Of a stretch of 64,000 nt of DNA, positions 43,501 through 43,839 are shown piece after piece (positions within the stretch are counted from its first letter, which is position 1; the number at the start of each line of letters is the position of its first letter). Source of the DNA: Glandiceps talaboti (taxonomy: Eukaryota; Hemichordata; Enteropneusta; Spengelidae). A program made the position numbers and the translations under genes. Under the pieces are notes generated by a model that was not told where the DNA came from, ran no database searches, and saw nothing but the letters and a program-made list of their open reading frames with translations. The stretch is from the NCBI RefSeq assembly GCF_964340395.1, contig NC_135568.1, positions 1,375,501 to 1,439,500 on the forward strand. The letters are read 5' to 3'.

Positions 43501-43839
43501 CAACTAGTAATTTAACATGGTCAACATGATGCAGGTATCAATTGAATATAACGACCATGTGACTTATTCAACCAATCAGCTTCAATACATGGTATCAATG
43601 CTAAATACTGAGTCTGAATTACAAAGTTTGCAGGCTATATAGCGAGAACGCTACACAGGTTGACAGTTGACTCCTGGTTGCTAGAAGCTACTAATTTATC
43701 AGGTTTTTTTACATTCCAATACCTGTATTCCATATGGTACTGATACTGTCTCTGTACAGTCTAATGACTTCAACACTGACAGAATTCCTTCTCGTATGTG
43801 TTTCCATGGCAACAGTTTTGGTTTACATTTTGGTGGCAT
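103..43839 (-). CDS. WDR87/WDR97-like WD40-repeat protein, 33 exons, 3' end outside window
   Basis: Assembled by hand from 33 GT-AG exons whose phases all agree; it starts at the ATG at 43839-43837 and runs off the left edge. The visible product is about 1,545 residues. The N-terminal ~690 residues hold roughly twelve to fourteen WD40 blades, recognised from blade ends such as SIKVWN, TIRIWR, DIKIWN, SVRLL, LVKLW and SVKIWN, enough for two propellers. Then come acidic and Lys/Glu-rich linkers, a HEAT-like helical segment (exons 28-30) and a long basic, charged region (exon 32). From family knowledge, WDR87/WDR97 proteins have an N-terminal double propeller and are expressed with motile cilia or sperm; that role is inferred here, and an X-box in exon 1 supports it. 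I cannot separate WDR87 from WDR97, so no symbol is given. Many introns carry minisatellites. Exon 2's donor is the least certain junction. Confidence 0.85.
360..475 (-). mobile_element. tRNA-derived SINE remnant
   Basis: On the minus strand a B-box-like GGTTCAAGCCTC follows a tRNA-like head, CCGGCTCAGAATGTGAGAGT. Part of the sequence (CGGTATTTCTAATTATTCAA) is duplicated at 363 and 430. No body was recognised. Otherwise 260-1400 shows only unique AT-rich intron. Confidence 0.35.
1400..1655. repeat. 60-bp tandem repeat, about four copies
   Basis: Unit includes GAGTGCTGGCTGATAGTGTG, GCATGAATGTCATATCTTAC and AGACTAGTAGTACAGACGAT; units alternate between TAGCATGG and TAGTGTGG. Intronic. Confidence 0.9.
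1878..2663 (-). CDS. WD40 gene exon 32 (long charged exon)
   Basis: Acceptor CTTTACATAG|GAATAT, donor AAG|GTAAGA. 262 codons, the longest exon. A basic helical stretch (VRDGYMERLLQEKDNVAAAM, then KRLKQHRDRYKVMMMKRKK) is followed by a Tyr/Lys-rich part and a Ser/Asp-rich tail. I recognise no domain. Confidence 0.87.
2668..2950 (-). mobile_element. tRNA-derived SINE, family A
   Basis: Minus-strand head GTCAGTGGCCGAGCAGTTAG (A box) and GTGGGTTTGAAACC (B box), then a body with GGCAGGGTTTGATTAAAAAT and an AATAATAATAATAAAAA tail. A second copy is at 60690-60900 in the opposite orientation. Confidence 0.75.
3035..3247 (-). CDS. WD40 gene exon 31
   Basis: Acceptor TACTGTAACAG|AGGGAA, donor AAG|GTGAGA. 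Seventy-one codons, including REVIEELAERYQTRYIDDSE and SLLELWVANTRPGLRPDDED. The 6.2-kb intron upstream contains the nested TRIM/NHL gene; another exon in that intron cannot be excluded. Confidence 0.85.
3530..3665. repeat. Dispersed quasi-palindromic repeat (copy 1)
   Basis: Contains ACCACTAGTATGTGTGCACA then CCAGTGCAAGTATTCTCTAG and TACATATGTAATAATA. Related copies lie at 3805-3960, 8750-8870, 33840-34110 and 62255-62370. Confidence 0.6.
3805..3960. repeat. Dispersed quasi-palindromic repeat (copy 2, tandem ×2-3)
   Basis: About 60-bp units with AATCACCAGTACGTATGTCA then TACCACTAGTGTCCGCACAC and CCAGTGCAGGT. Confidence 0.7.
3955..4060 (-). mobile_element. 3' end of a non-LTR element
   Basis: Minus-strand GCTGCTCCTAACATACTTAG, TGATCCCCTGATACAA, then an (ACAT)n tail. 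The same 3' sequence, with a (TAAA)n tail, occurs at 15840-15930. The rest of 4060-4800 is AT-rich with no recognised feature. Confidence 0.45.
4813..5115 (+). repeat. 51-bp coding tandem repeat at the TRIM/NHL start
   Basis: Six copies of a 51-bp unit encoding GLPTFPCDIQAEMSEEP (17 residues). Copy 3 has GAATAG instead of GCAGAG or GAAGAG, making an in-frame stop at 4948-4950, so only the last three copies lie in the main open frame. A second ATG in the same frame is at 4849, before the stop. Confidence 0.9.
5002..7041 (+). CDS. TRIM-like protein without RING: two B-boxes, coiled coil, filamin repeat, NHL propeller
   Basis: Single-exon gene nested antisense in a WD40-gene intron; 679 residues from the first in-frame ATG after an upstream stop (TAG 4948-4950). 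Residues 1-39 are copies of a 17-residue repeat (GLPTFPCDIQAEMSEEP). A first B-box (about 43-80) has CDGC...CVDC...CDKC...H; B-box2 (about 104-140) has CRTH...CDTC...CAVC...H. A Lys/Glu-rich coiled coil spans about 150-260. A filamin-type domain (about 300-400) contains VKKPDGSW and DGTHKVIV. The C-terminus (about 409-679) has six NHL-type repeats (DPYGVAVSP, CPWFLAVDS, TPRGVAIEK, YPTGIAV). Relatives are TRIM2/3/71-type ligases, but no RING is visible, so ubiquitin-ligase activity is not supported. Such intronless relatives are often expanded in invertebrates. The coding end is the seed of a downstream minisatellite. Confidence 0.88.
   Translation: MSEEPGLPTFPYDIQAEMSEEPGLPTFPCDIQAEMSDGPYIMCDGCQVTIATHRCVDCPQFGCDKCIEIHRNIPGIQSHCILSIDEYKGAKVNKLCSVQPIVHCRTHPNNELQFYCDTCQISVCAVCTKFDHCIPEHVHRDLDNVTEEYHKELNDMSDELKVKEQEIDKNKTQTKQKYCRLKNQWREEEAKVRIKGNEMIDKIRKEEARLVEELNKEYEREVICTEVNIDELELKHGEVRNSLIYLQILNQIQNVNALELLTTQKEATTRINEVVTMETMQPQQYKMIEFQPSTSSKCVILGRLLKPQDVCLAQCTVENIPKQLLKGESVNLRITTRDSKGKQVIPRQEVKAKVKKPDGSWEDIEVTDNKDGTHKVIVYGQMDGKYQVTMTIGNEPIPHCPVIIPVIKGLVKIIGNHGNKEGQYSHPYGVALNVNGDIVTAEIGNNRLQMTTINGRFKKILKFTNFMEPYRPCDIAVSKTNLYYSVDDSTKQIIVNDENGHFIRCFGQNELRDPYGVAVSPVDNKVYVTDPGGECIQIYTQYGNHLRSFGSKGKGQAKFDCPWFLAVDSTGRVFVADSDNHRIQVFSQDGEFLYSFGRRGDKDGLLTTPRGVAIEKDRYVYVGDDHRVQKFDITGQFVCRIDCDNDGLKYPTGIAVTDDEPCKIVVVDQGNHCVKVFVQ
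6997..7403 (+). repeat. Minisatellite grown from the TRIM/NHL 3' coding end (left part)
   Basis: The last codons (GNHCVKVFVQ and stop) are followed by imperfect copies of the same stretch: CAACCACTGCATCAAAGTGT then TTGTACAGT, at about 7060, 7110, 7170, 7220 and 7340. Unit length varies from about 50 to 60 bp, with longer units containing CCTAAAGTGGACTGAGATCC. Confidence 0.85.
7404..8362 (+). mobile_element. 5'-truncated non-LTR retrotransposon copy inside the minisatellite
   Basis: About 960 bp bounded by a probable target-site duplication TATACT (7398-7403 and 8363-8368). The frame to 8121 encodes the C-terminal tail of an ORF2-type protein with a zinc-knuckle-like motif LCKICNSTLVEDEKHFILQC. 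Its 3' end has an AATAAATATAAATATAAATA tail. No reverse-transcriptase core is present. Its open frame fuses by chance to the upstream repeat. Confidence 0.8.
8369..8670 (+). repeat. Minisatellite grown from the TRIM/NHL 3' coding end (right part)
   Basis: Continues the same array after the retrotransposon insertion, with three more copies of AACTATGGCAACCACTATAT and TTGTACAGTAACACTTCAG. The uninterrupted copy at 8476-8500 shows the pre-insertion sequence. Confidence 0.85.
8750..8870. repeat. Dispersed quasi-palindromic repeat (copy 3)
   Basis: ACATATGTACCAGTGATCAC, then CATACCAGTGGTATGC and ATTATTGCATACCTGTATGC; diverged member of the family at 3530 and 33840. Confidence 0.45.
9118..9316. 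mobile_element. MITE with ~30-bp terminal inverted repeats
   Basis: Left end TTAGACTCTCTCACAGTCCT matches the reverse complement of the right end, TTAGACTCTCTTACAGTCCG. Length 199 bp, no coding capacity. Confidence 0.75.
9448..9573 (-). CDS. WD40 gene exon 30 (HEAT-like)
   Basis: Acceptor TTGTCAACACAG|GACAGT, donor GAT|GTAAGT. Encodes DSVRDEATATLTKLTGIHDK then EGLAQLLVDLGILQPYMYTN; 'VRDEATATL' is a HEAT signature. Confidence 0.88.
9923..10291 (-). repeat. 19-bp minisatellite made of splice donors
   Basis: Minus-strand unit GTAAGTAACAGCCATAATG, about 18-20 copies in two blocks separated by ATATTATAATCACATTTA-type spacers. The rightmost copy is the donor of exon 29, so each unit carries ATG|GTAAGT. 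The unit length is not a multiple of three; distal donor use would shift frame and meet stops. Confidence 0.92.
10291..10462 (-). CDS. WD40 gene exon 29 (HEAT-like)
   Basis: Acceptor CTTAAAACAG|A, donor ATG|GTAAGT. Fifty-seven codons forming paired helices, including LQHSNAMVRVNSVKTLGELG, a HEAT/ARM-like repeat. The donor motif is repeated about 18 times in the intron (19-bp array). Confidence 0.88.
10741..11300 (-). mobile_element. SINE family C copy split by a foldback element
   Basis: Right piece (about 11221-11300) reads on the minus strand as a tRNA-like head with GGTTTCAATCCTAGGTTCTT; left piece (10741-10855) has GTCCAGAACAAATTAGAATA. In the intact relative at 15490-15680 these pieces are contiguous, so about 10870-11220 is a later insertion. 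Confidence 0.55.
10870..11225. mobile_element. Foldback element FB1, partial copy
   Basis: Matches the left part and centre of the copy at 36815-37330, including TATATACTCTGGTCGTTCTA, CAAAATATGAGTCAAAAC and a central hairpin: GTTATTCTCCAATATTTTTC pairs with the sequence ending at 11230. The hairpin core has CGAGTCGCTAGACTC. Confidence 0.75.
11915..11970 (-). pseudogene. Decayed duplicate of WD40-gene exon 28
   Basis: The minus strand reads FQHRVVCQVLLDI, then stop, then R, against FQYRGVCQALLDIYR in exon 28. The in-frame TAG and lost splice sites mark it as a dead exon copy ~120 bp from the functional one. Confidence 0.55.
12084..12153 (-). CDS. WD40 gene exon 28
   Basis: Acceptor CTCATTACAG|TT, donor ACAG|GTGAGT. 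Encodes DLLGKVTAFQYRGVCQALLD then IY. A decayed second copy lies ~120 bp downstream. Confidence 0.86.
12263..12580 (+). pseudogene. Possible fragment of a prostanoid-type GPCR (TM2 region)
   Basis: Open frame in the intron between exons 27 and 28. The stretch VIYRMLITGLAFTNLTAGAL resembles helix 2 of prostanoid receptors (FYxLVxGLAxTDLLG), but has Asn where the family keeps Asp2.50, and there is no clear helix 1 or 3. It could equally be chance. Weak call. Confidence 0.25.
12900..12993 (-). CDS. WD40 gene exon 27
   Basis: Acceptor TTTATTCCAG|GAAGTA, donor CTCA|GTAAGT. Encodes EVIPPLLIKISTSPWFPANE then KVTKANVVRVL, helical and leading into the HEAT-like segment. Confidence 0.86.
13205..13425. 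repeat. (ACAAT)n pentanucleotide microsatellite
   Basis: About 210 bp of imperfect CAATACAATACAATA. Long open frames in both directions are low-complexity artefacts. Confidence 0.95.
13594..13641 (-). CDS. WD40 gene exon 26 (acidic microexon)
   Basis: Sixteen codons, EEEEEETEEIEETVEE, phase 0 at both ends; acceptor CTTATTGAAG is weak and donor GAG|GTTAGA is non-optimal, so it may be alternatively used. Confidence 0.7.
13906..13949 (-). CDS. WD40 gene exon 25
   Basis: Acceptor TTATCCAG|CT, donor GAA|GTAAGT. Encodes VSEGISVPRWRKVE, joined to exon 24 by a split Pro codon. Confidence 0.82.
14024..14380. repeat. 89-bp tandem repeat, four copies
   Basis: Unit contains GGAGTCAATATTGTAATTTA, then GTGTCATTTGTCCATCTGTT and ACACACTAGGGCATTGTGGG; copies nearly identical. 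Intronic (introns 24/25). Confidence 0.92.
14715..15020. repeat. 59-bp tandem repeat, five copies
   Basis: Unit TTGTACAATAAAAATTGAGC, TCAAAAATGTAAATATTACC, then AACCAGTTTATAAA. It lies about 200 bp downstream of the exon 24 donor. The stretch 14380-14715 shows no feature. Confidence 0.92.
15217..15397 (-). CDS. WD40 gene exon 24
   Basis: Acceptor TAAATTTAG|TTTTCAG is the only one that keeps phase 0; the nearby TTTTCAG|ATG does not. Donor AAAC|GTAAGT. Encodes FSDEPFEWASLSSSEVCRES, a Met/Asp run, then a basic KQKMFRKLSLK tail. Confidence 0.83.
15430..15475 (-). pseudogene. Partial duplicate of the acceptor end of exon 24
   Basis: The minus strand reads AAATTTAG|CTTTCAGATGAACT, i.e. LSDELFEMGN beside FSDEPFEWASL in exon 24. 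It keeps an acceptor-like AG but opens into no long frame. Confidence 0.5.
15485..15685 (-). mobile_element. tRNA-derived SINE, family C
   Basis: Minus-strand B-box region GAGATTCAATCCCAGGTTCT, then a body ending near TTTTGTTCTGGACTGTACAA and CTGCCAGACAACTG. Related to the split copy at 10741-11300. Confidence 0.55.
15840..16080 (-). mobile_element. 3' fragment of a non-LTR element
   Basis: Minus-strand TCTTAGTGAGCCCCTGGTAC, AAAAGGGATGCAATAAATAA and an (ATAA)n tail, typical of CR1/L2-like 3' ends. No coding sequence remains. Confidence 0.5.
16190..16255 (-). CDS. WD40 gene exon 23
   Basis: Acceptor TTTTTTCAG|GTCATA, donor TTG|GTAAGA. Twenty-two codons, VISAVTVTPTEIEVPSKTPS then PL; a Thr/Pro-rich linker. 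Confidence 0.85.
16311..16600 (-). repeat. 61-bp array of exon 22 end plus donor, five copies
   Basis: Each minus-strand unit contains the last ~40 coding bases of exon 22 (CCATTGCCAGTACCATGGAA, then ATTAAAACCA) and the donor GTAAGTAATATAAGGTTGA. Donors fall at 16310, 16371, 16432, 16493 and 16554. The unit length is not divisible by three. Confidence 0.93.
16554..16642 (-). CDS. WD40 gene exon 22
   Basis: Acceptor TTTCCTAG|GT, donor CCA|GTAAGT. Encodes YIPNSVIRALMGYKPPPIQP then LPVPWKLKP. The last ~40 coding bases and the donor are repeated four more times downstream (61-bp array). Confidence 0.87.
16740..16935. repeat. Short dispersed CCAATCACATGATTA repeats
   Basis: Four or five imperfect copies of GCCAATCACATGATTACAGC spaced ~50 bp in the intron between exons 21 and 22; it contains CCAAT and CACATG motifs. 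No further function seen. Confidence 0.6.
16961..17047 (-). CDS. WD40 gene exon 21
   Basis: Acceptor ACTTTCTCAG|TG, donor GATG|GTAAGG. Encodes EDEGKEDIVKEEEVVEKEKK then TPWPIAPDG, a Glu/Lys linker. Confidence 0.87.
17335..17392. repeat. (GAAT)n microsatellite
   Basis: About 14 tandem GAAT units in the intron between exons 20 and 21. Confidence 0.97.
17480..17990 (-). repeat. 42/45-bp array of exon 20 end plus donor, about 12 copies
   Basis: Minus-strand unit: GTAAGTATGAGGTGAACTTG, ACACTGGACAGTTCTGTGCA, AA. The exon-proximal units are 45 bp and share CTGTGGACAG with the exon; most distal ones are 42 bp with CTGGACAG. Both lengths are multiples of three and long stretches are open, so distal donor use would add SKYKVNLTLDSSVQ-like segments. 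Confidence 0.93.
17954..18193 (-). CDS. WD40 gene exon 20
   Basis: Acceptor CCTTTCCAG|AA, donor CAAA|GTAAGT. Eighty codons of Ser/Thr-rich linker, with ITKSPSKIISTVTIPSTTVS, ending LDTVDSFVQ. The exon end plus donor is the unit of the 42/45-bp array that follows. Confidence 0.87.
18958..19136 (-). CDS. WD40 gene exon 19
   Basis: Acceptor GTTTGTAG|G, donor CCAG|GTAATG. Encodes FDIHNLLALPTDLTSRHLMT followed by a Thr/Glu-rich linker. Confidence 0.87.
19421..19489 (-). repeat. Nascent duplication of exon 18 end and donor (40 bp × 2)
   Basis: The 25-nt stretch ATTAGAATTCAACCCAGACT + TACAA (minus) occurs at the exon end and again 40 bp into the intron. The distal donor has decayed to ATATAG|TAATG. 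Confidence 0.85.
19460..19576 (-). CDS. WD40 gene exon 18
   Basis: Acceptor TCTTTATAG|T, donor TATG|GTAAGG. Encodes YIPIVNYLPQSVLEKIVIEE and an acidic stretch. The end of this exon is duplicated once, 40 bp downstream in the intron. Confidence 0.87.
19945..20465. repeat. 128-bp tandem repeat, four copies
   Basis: Unit contains CCAATCACTGATAGAACTCC, CATGCTACATGAATAGTACC and GAGGTCACTATGGGTCACTA. Copies nearly identical; intron between exons 17 and 18. Confidence 0.93.
20500..20700. repeat. Degenerate repeat with X-box-like and TGACCT motifs
   Basis: Repeated CTTGACCTGACC / GACCTGACGTC blocks alternate with TACCATAGTAACA, ATACCATGGAAACTA, TACTATGGTAACA and TACCATGGCAACA, just inside the intron after exon 17. 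Confidence 0.6.
20714..20829 (-). CDS. WD40 gene exon 17
   Basis: Acceptor TTAATTCAG|ATATGG, donor TCAG|GTGAGT. Encodes IWNKENQLVRELCLDGTVRG then VCFANDRGDLLVGFQNHV, closing the second propeller. Confidence 0.9.
21108..21232. repeat. (TGAT)n microsatellite
   Basis: About 30 tetranucleotide units, beginning as TGAC and changing to TGAT. Confidence 0.97.
21439..21507 (-). CDS. WD40 gene exon 16
   Basis: Acceptor TTTTCTAG|ATAACA, donor AAG|GTAGGT. Encodes ITALCSCPKLGLFASTSCDG and SVK; with the IWN of exon 17 this is the clearest blade of the second propeller. Confidence 0.9.
21970..22087 (-). CDS. WD40 gene exon 15
   Basis: Acceptor TTTAATAG|TGAG, donor CAG|GTAGGG. Encodes EIKMYKVEKENGDQSAGDGN and a polar loop ending DDNHTQQ before the next blade. 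Confidence 0.85.
23268..23282 (+). repeat. Poly-G tract
   Basis: Homopolymer run of G (about 14) in the intron between exons 14 and 15. The 1.6 kb around it (22.1-23.55 kb) shows no other feature. Confidence 0.9.
23559..23598 (+). repeat. Long poly-A tract
   Basis: About 40 A after AATAAAGAACATGAAAGATA. It resembles the poly-A tail of a retroposed transcript (AATAAA at ~23536), but nothing recognisable lies upstream. Confidence 0.85.
23713..23783 (-). CDS. WD40 gene exon 14
   Basis: Acceptor TACTCCACAG|GTTGAA, donor ACAA|GTGAGT. Encodes VECQVCPTHVSMLGSVIALT then MPN; joins exon 15 through a split Asn codon. Confidence 0.85.
24973..25035 (-). CDS. WD40 gene exon 13
   Basis: Acceptor TCTGACAG|CTGGTG, donor ACT|GTAAGT. 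Twenty-one codons, LVKLWVISRQDSNLTLTILY then T. Confidence 0.87.
25300..25530. repeat. (CAT)n trinucleotide microsatellite
   Basis: About 230 bp of CAT/ATC with CGTTAT and ACC interruptions, 30-260 bp from exon 12. It explains the His-, Asp- and Ser-only open frames. Confidence 0.96.
25559..25783 (-). CDS. WD40 gene exon 12
   Basis: Acceptor TTGTTTAG|AATAAC, donor AAG|GTAAGG. Seventy-five codons with SIIFAGHCNGQITLM and DYLLSIGTDK, spanning most of one blade and the start of the LVKLW strand in exon 13. Confidence 0.88.
26001..26172. repeat. 48-bp tandem repeat, about four copies
   Basis: Unit GAATATTCATGACTCCTAAG, TGCTTATTACCTT, AATAAATAGGTAT. It begins ~70 nt downstream of the exon 11 donor and each unit holds AAGGTAATAAGC on the minus strand. 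Confidence 0.9.
26242..26409 (-). CDS. WD40 gene exon 11
   Basis: Acceptor TCTTATAG|ATCTTG, donor CTG|GTAAGA. Fifty-six codons including ARIYIALATGEVLLFDSSTN, a blade in which the terminal WD is replaced by LF. Confidence 0.88.
26425..26690. repeat. 33-36-bp repeat followed by (ATC)n/(GTC)n microsatellite
   Basis: Four copies of TAGTATCATAGCAACCATTG then CTGTCATCATCAATGT lead into TCATCATCATC, GTCGTCGTC and CATCGTCATCG tracts next to exon 11. Confidence 0.92.
26745..26819 (-). CDS. WD40 gene exon 10
   Basis: Acceptor ATTTGTCAG|GATGGC, donor CAG|GTCAGT. Encodes DGSVRLLSSVSGTVITIIYP and MATYQ, the end of one blade and start of the next. Confidence 0.87.
27050..27320. repeat. Diverged ~70-80-bp repeat
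   Basis: Three imperfect copies of GTACATTTTATCTACTTACC then ACCCACAACAAAAACACTGC. No other feature recognised from 26.85 to 27.83 kb. Confidence 0.5.
27830..28041. mobile_element. MITE with CAGGGGCGTGTA inverted ends
   Basis: Left CACAGGGGCGTGTAATATTG pairs with right AATAATACACGCCCCTGTG; the inner arms also match (ATAGATTGTTGTTTTCC / GGAAATCTAAGCAAT). Length ~212 bp. Confidence 0.75.
28256..28271 (+). promoter_or_regulatory. CTCF-like core motif
   Basis: CACCATAGATGGCGCTG contains AGATGGCGC, matching the AGRKGGCGC CTCF core. A single motif match, so weak. Confidence 0.25.
28431..28526 (-). CDS. WD40 gene exon 9
   Basis: Acceptor TATCACAG|TTTCATC, donor GAG|GTATCA. Thirty-two codons, FHHLFTPIQSCVHKLASVKS then VGIPSRILCVAE, leading into the DGSVRLL blade of exon 10. 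Confidence 0.85.
29281..30660 (-). repeat. 36-bp array of exon 8 end plus donor, about 38 copies
   Basis: Minus-strand unit ATATTAAAATATGGAATTTT + AATCAGGTAAGGTCCG. It matches the end of exon 8 (AAATATGGAATTTTAATCAG) and its donor. Each unit thus has CAG|GTAAGG or CAG|GTAGGG. A few 35-bp units (GACC for GGACC) break the frame; otherwise the array is open and encodes 12-residue repeats DIKIWNFNQVRS. Confidence 0.95.
30645..30752 (-). CDS. WD40 gene exon 8
   Basis: Acceptor CCTTTGCAG|ACTTTT, donor CAG|GTAGGG. Thirty-six codons ending DIKIWNFNQ. The end of this exon plus its donor is the unit of the 36-bp array that fills the next 1.4 kb, so the true donor used could be any of dozens. A foldback element begins only 24 bp upstream of the acceptor. 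Confidence 0.85.
30777..31154. mobile_element. Foldback element next to exon 8 acceptor
   Basis: About 62-bp terminal inverted repeats: left TCTAGTTCCTGTACAATACA and GATCATCTCCACTCACTACG; right the complement with a few changes. The left end is 24 bp from the exon 8 acceptor, so the branch point may lie inside the element. Confidence 0.85.
31290..31520. repeat. Diverged tandem repeat (70-85 bp, three copies)
   Basis: Repeats of CTGGCATATGGCATCACAAC, AACTTGAATAAGTCAAATTA and TGAGTAGCACTTGACAG. No gene seen from here to 32.0 kb. Confidence 0.7.
32085..32118 (+). other. G-rich tract with quadruplex potential
   Basis: Five or more runs of four to five G separated by A (GGGGGAGGGGGAGGGGAGGG). 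Structure is predicted by pattern only. Confidence 0.5.
32300..32412 (+). mobile_element. 3' end of a non-LTR element
   Basis: Ends AATGCAATCAAAATTCTGTT, CTATTCTG. The copy at 37995-38085 shares CAAAAACTTATTGCAGAAAA and GATGCAATAAAGATTCTATT. Confidence 0.5.
32587..32807. mobile_element. MITE with 31-bp nearly perfect inverted ends
   Basis: Left CATAATCTCATAATTAGCCG, GGTTCAGTTACC; right GGTAACTGAACCCAGCTAAT, TATGAGATTATG. 221 bp, non-coding. Confidence 0.85.
33000..33130. repeat. (AATC)n-type simple repeat
   Basis: Imperfect AATCAATCAATCGATC stretch of ~130 bp. Confidence 0.9.
33160..33485. repeat. Degenerate repeat with ATAGCTGGTAC/ATGGCTGTGGG words
   Basis: Multiple echoes of CACATAGCTGGTAC, CATGGCTGTGGGAAA and CCATGTTAC. 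The plus-strand frame here has no family resemblance. Confidence 0.4.
33530..33562 (+). repeat. (CAA)n microsatellite
   Basis: About ten CAA units near exon 7. Confidence 0.95.
33699..33787 (-). CDS. WD40 gene exon 7
   Basis: Acceptor TTCTTTAG|GA, donor GAG|GTTGGT. Encodes LALHSSDPLLISSSKDGTIR and the following IWRLD, a clear WD40 blade joined to exon 6 through a split Gly codon. Confidence 0.9.
33840..34110. repeat. Dispersed quasi-palindromic repeat, tandem ×4
   Basis: Unit of ~59 bp: AGATTACTTGCACTGGTGTG, TGTGCATACTAGTGGTATTA, TTACATGTGTACTAA. Same family as 3530, 3805, 8750 and 62255. Confidence 0.85.
34120..34395. mobile_element. Foldback element FB2, diverged copy
   Basis: Ends resemble the intact copy at 55551-55860: ACATATACCAAGTCC, CACATTGCTTTTTCAAGTAG and CCAAAATAAATACTCATCCA. 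The centre differs. Confidence 0.6.
34445..34569 (-). CDS. WD40 gene exon 6
   Basis: Acceptor TTTCCAG|C, donor ACAG|GTAAAC. Encodes a near-canonical blade, YFITASKDGSIKVWNAVVFS, then an FIGHHNHVTG turn (GH of the next repeat). Confidence 0.9.
35020..35100. repeat. Short ATGAATATGCAA repeats
   Basis: Four copies of TCATGAATATGCAAGTTACA-like words in the intron after exon 6. Confidence 0.6.
35219..35412 (-). CDS. WD40 gene exon 5
   Basis: Acceptor TTGATTTAG|ATAAGG, donor TCCTG|GTAGGT. Encodes about 64 residues including the inner strands LLALCDDGVFIINYKTNKQ. Confidence 0.87.
35535..35735. repeat. 52-bp tandem repeat, four copies
   Basis: Unit ACCAGAGCTGGCTACTGGTA, CCACCCCAGGCTCTTTATAT, AACACATCCCCT. 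It lies ~95 nt downstream of the exon 4 donor. Confidence 0.93.
35827..35908 (-). CDS. WD40 gene exon 4
   Basis: Acceptor TTTTACAG|T, donor GAG|GTATGA. Encodes MAFNEVTDELITGGYGVLQS and the following W, a typical blade segment. Joins exon 3 as TG|T (Cys). Confidence 0.87.
36365..36675. repeat. 45-bp tandem repeat, about seven copies
   Basis: Unit CCCAGATATGACTTTGTGCA, AAGTGGCCTATAGGGTCCAA, TCTAG. On the minus strand it starts about 18 nt after the exon 3 donor; the proximal half-unit is fused to it. Confidence 0.92.
36684..36787 (-). CDS. WD40 gene exon 3
   Basis: Acceptor TTCTTTACAG, donor TTTG|GTAAGA. Encodes VFVGFCNDLHMRIFSDAKHK, a WD40 blade edge. A 45-bp tandem array starts about 18 nt into the following intron. 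Confidence 0.85.
36815..37330. mobile_element. Foldback element FB1, near-complete copy
   Basis: Outer arms: TCTGGTTGTTCTACGTCAGG, ACAATGCGTGTCTATGTCAC and GCTCAAAATATG pair with CATATTTTGAACACAGCAGA, ACCTGGACATAGACAC. The centre has a second hairpin around GTCGCTAGACTCGCAG. Non-coding, ~515 bp. Confidence 0.8.
37995..38090 (+). mobile_element. 3' end of a non-LTR element
   Basis: CAAAAACTTATTGCAGAAAA, ... GATGCAATAAAGATTCTATT, CTATTC tail; same family as 32300-32412. 38.1-39.3 kb shows no other feature. Confidence 0.5.
39335..39965 (-). pseudogene. Decayed non-LTR reverse-transcriptase C-terminus
   Basis: Minus-strand frames, broken by stops, give VQHRFTRMVPQLGDL, FSKYLLRQQGDID and FSQHVINIWNSLPERI, a pattern typical of the ORF2 end of CR1/L2-like elements. 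The segment encoding IWNSLPE is duplicated in tandem (39470 and 39585). Confidence 0.6.
41299..41434. mobile_element. Large near-perfect palindrome (about 60-bp arms)
   Basis: AAACCACCCCTGGGGATGGT, ATACCAAGAGGTTTTGACCA, GTGAACGAAATATATGCA pairs with its complement across a short TGAGCGATAGCGAG loop. It sits beside a TIR-bearing segment to 41680 and may form one composite element. Confidence 0.8.
41441..41682. mobile_element. MITE-like element with ATTATATTATACC ends
   Basis: Left ATTATATTATACCTGGTATA pairs with right TATACTGGTATAATATAAT. 240 bp, includes a GC-richer centre (GCGCCCCCATCCCTGCACGG). Confidence 0.65.
41950..42290 (-). repeat. 66-bp array derived from exon 2 end, five copies
   Basis: Each minus-strand unit has GCTGGTGTGTCCAATCAGGT, ACAACTATGGACAATCAACA, copied from the exon 2 segment encoding AGVSNQVQLWTINS. 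66 bp = 22 codons and the array is open, encoding SNQVQLWTINSTRTVHLCSA repeatedly. It also contains repeated CAG|GTACAA donors. Confidence 0.92.
42322..42468 (-). CDS. WD40 gene exon 2 (donor uncertain)
   Basis: Acceptor TTTTTCACAG|CTGGCA. It encodes a first blade ending NQVQLWTIN. The chosen donor CAA|GTACAG keeps phase 0; CAG|GTACAA at 42361 also keeps phase but would drop the VQLW strand. A stronger-looking AAA|GTAAGT at 42308 breaks phase to exon 3. The 66-bp array downstream repeats this exon's end. Confidence 0.65.
42674..42953. mobile_element. MITE with GGGGTGAACAAATC ends
   Basis: Left CAGGGGTGAACAAATCATTT and GGTGGTCCCCGGACCAGTGC; right GGACCCAGGACCAGTGGATT, TGTTCACCCGTG. A related fragment with GGGGTGAGCGAATTCAGTGG, TCCCAG lies at 40858-40905. 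Confidence 0.7.
43073..43105. repeat. Small direct repeat (AACCATAACCCATG)
   Basis: Three tandem ACCCATGAACCATA words; nothing else recognised from 43.1 to 43.7 kb. Confidence 0.6.
43723..43839 (-). CDS. WD40 gene exon 1 (start exon)
   Basis: Thirty-nine codons from ATG, beginning MPPKCKPKLLPWKHIREG; ends in phase 0 at CAG|GTATTG. It is the only ATG that joins in frame to exon 2. The codons for LPWK form an RFX X-box. No upstream non-coding exon could be identified. Confidence 0.85.
43800..43813 (-). promoter_or_regulatory. RFX X-box motif inside exon 1
   Basis: On the minus strand the sequence is GTTGCCATGGAAAC, a perfect match to the RFX X-box consensus RYYNCCWTRGNRAC. It lies 26 nt after the start codon. 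X-boxes normally sit just upstream of ciliary genes; a position inside the first coding exon is unusual but would be within reach of the promoter. Confidence 0.5.
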
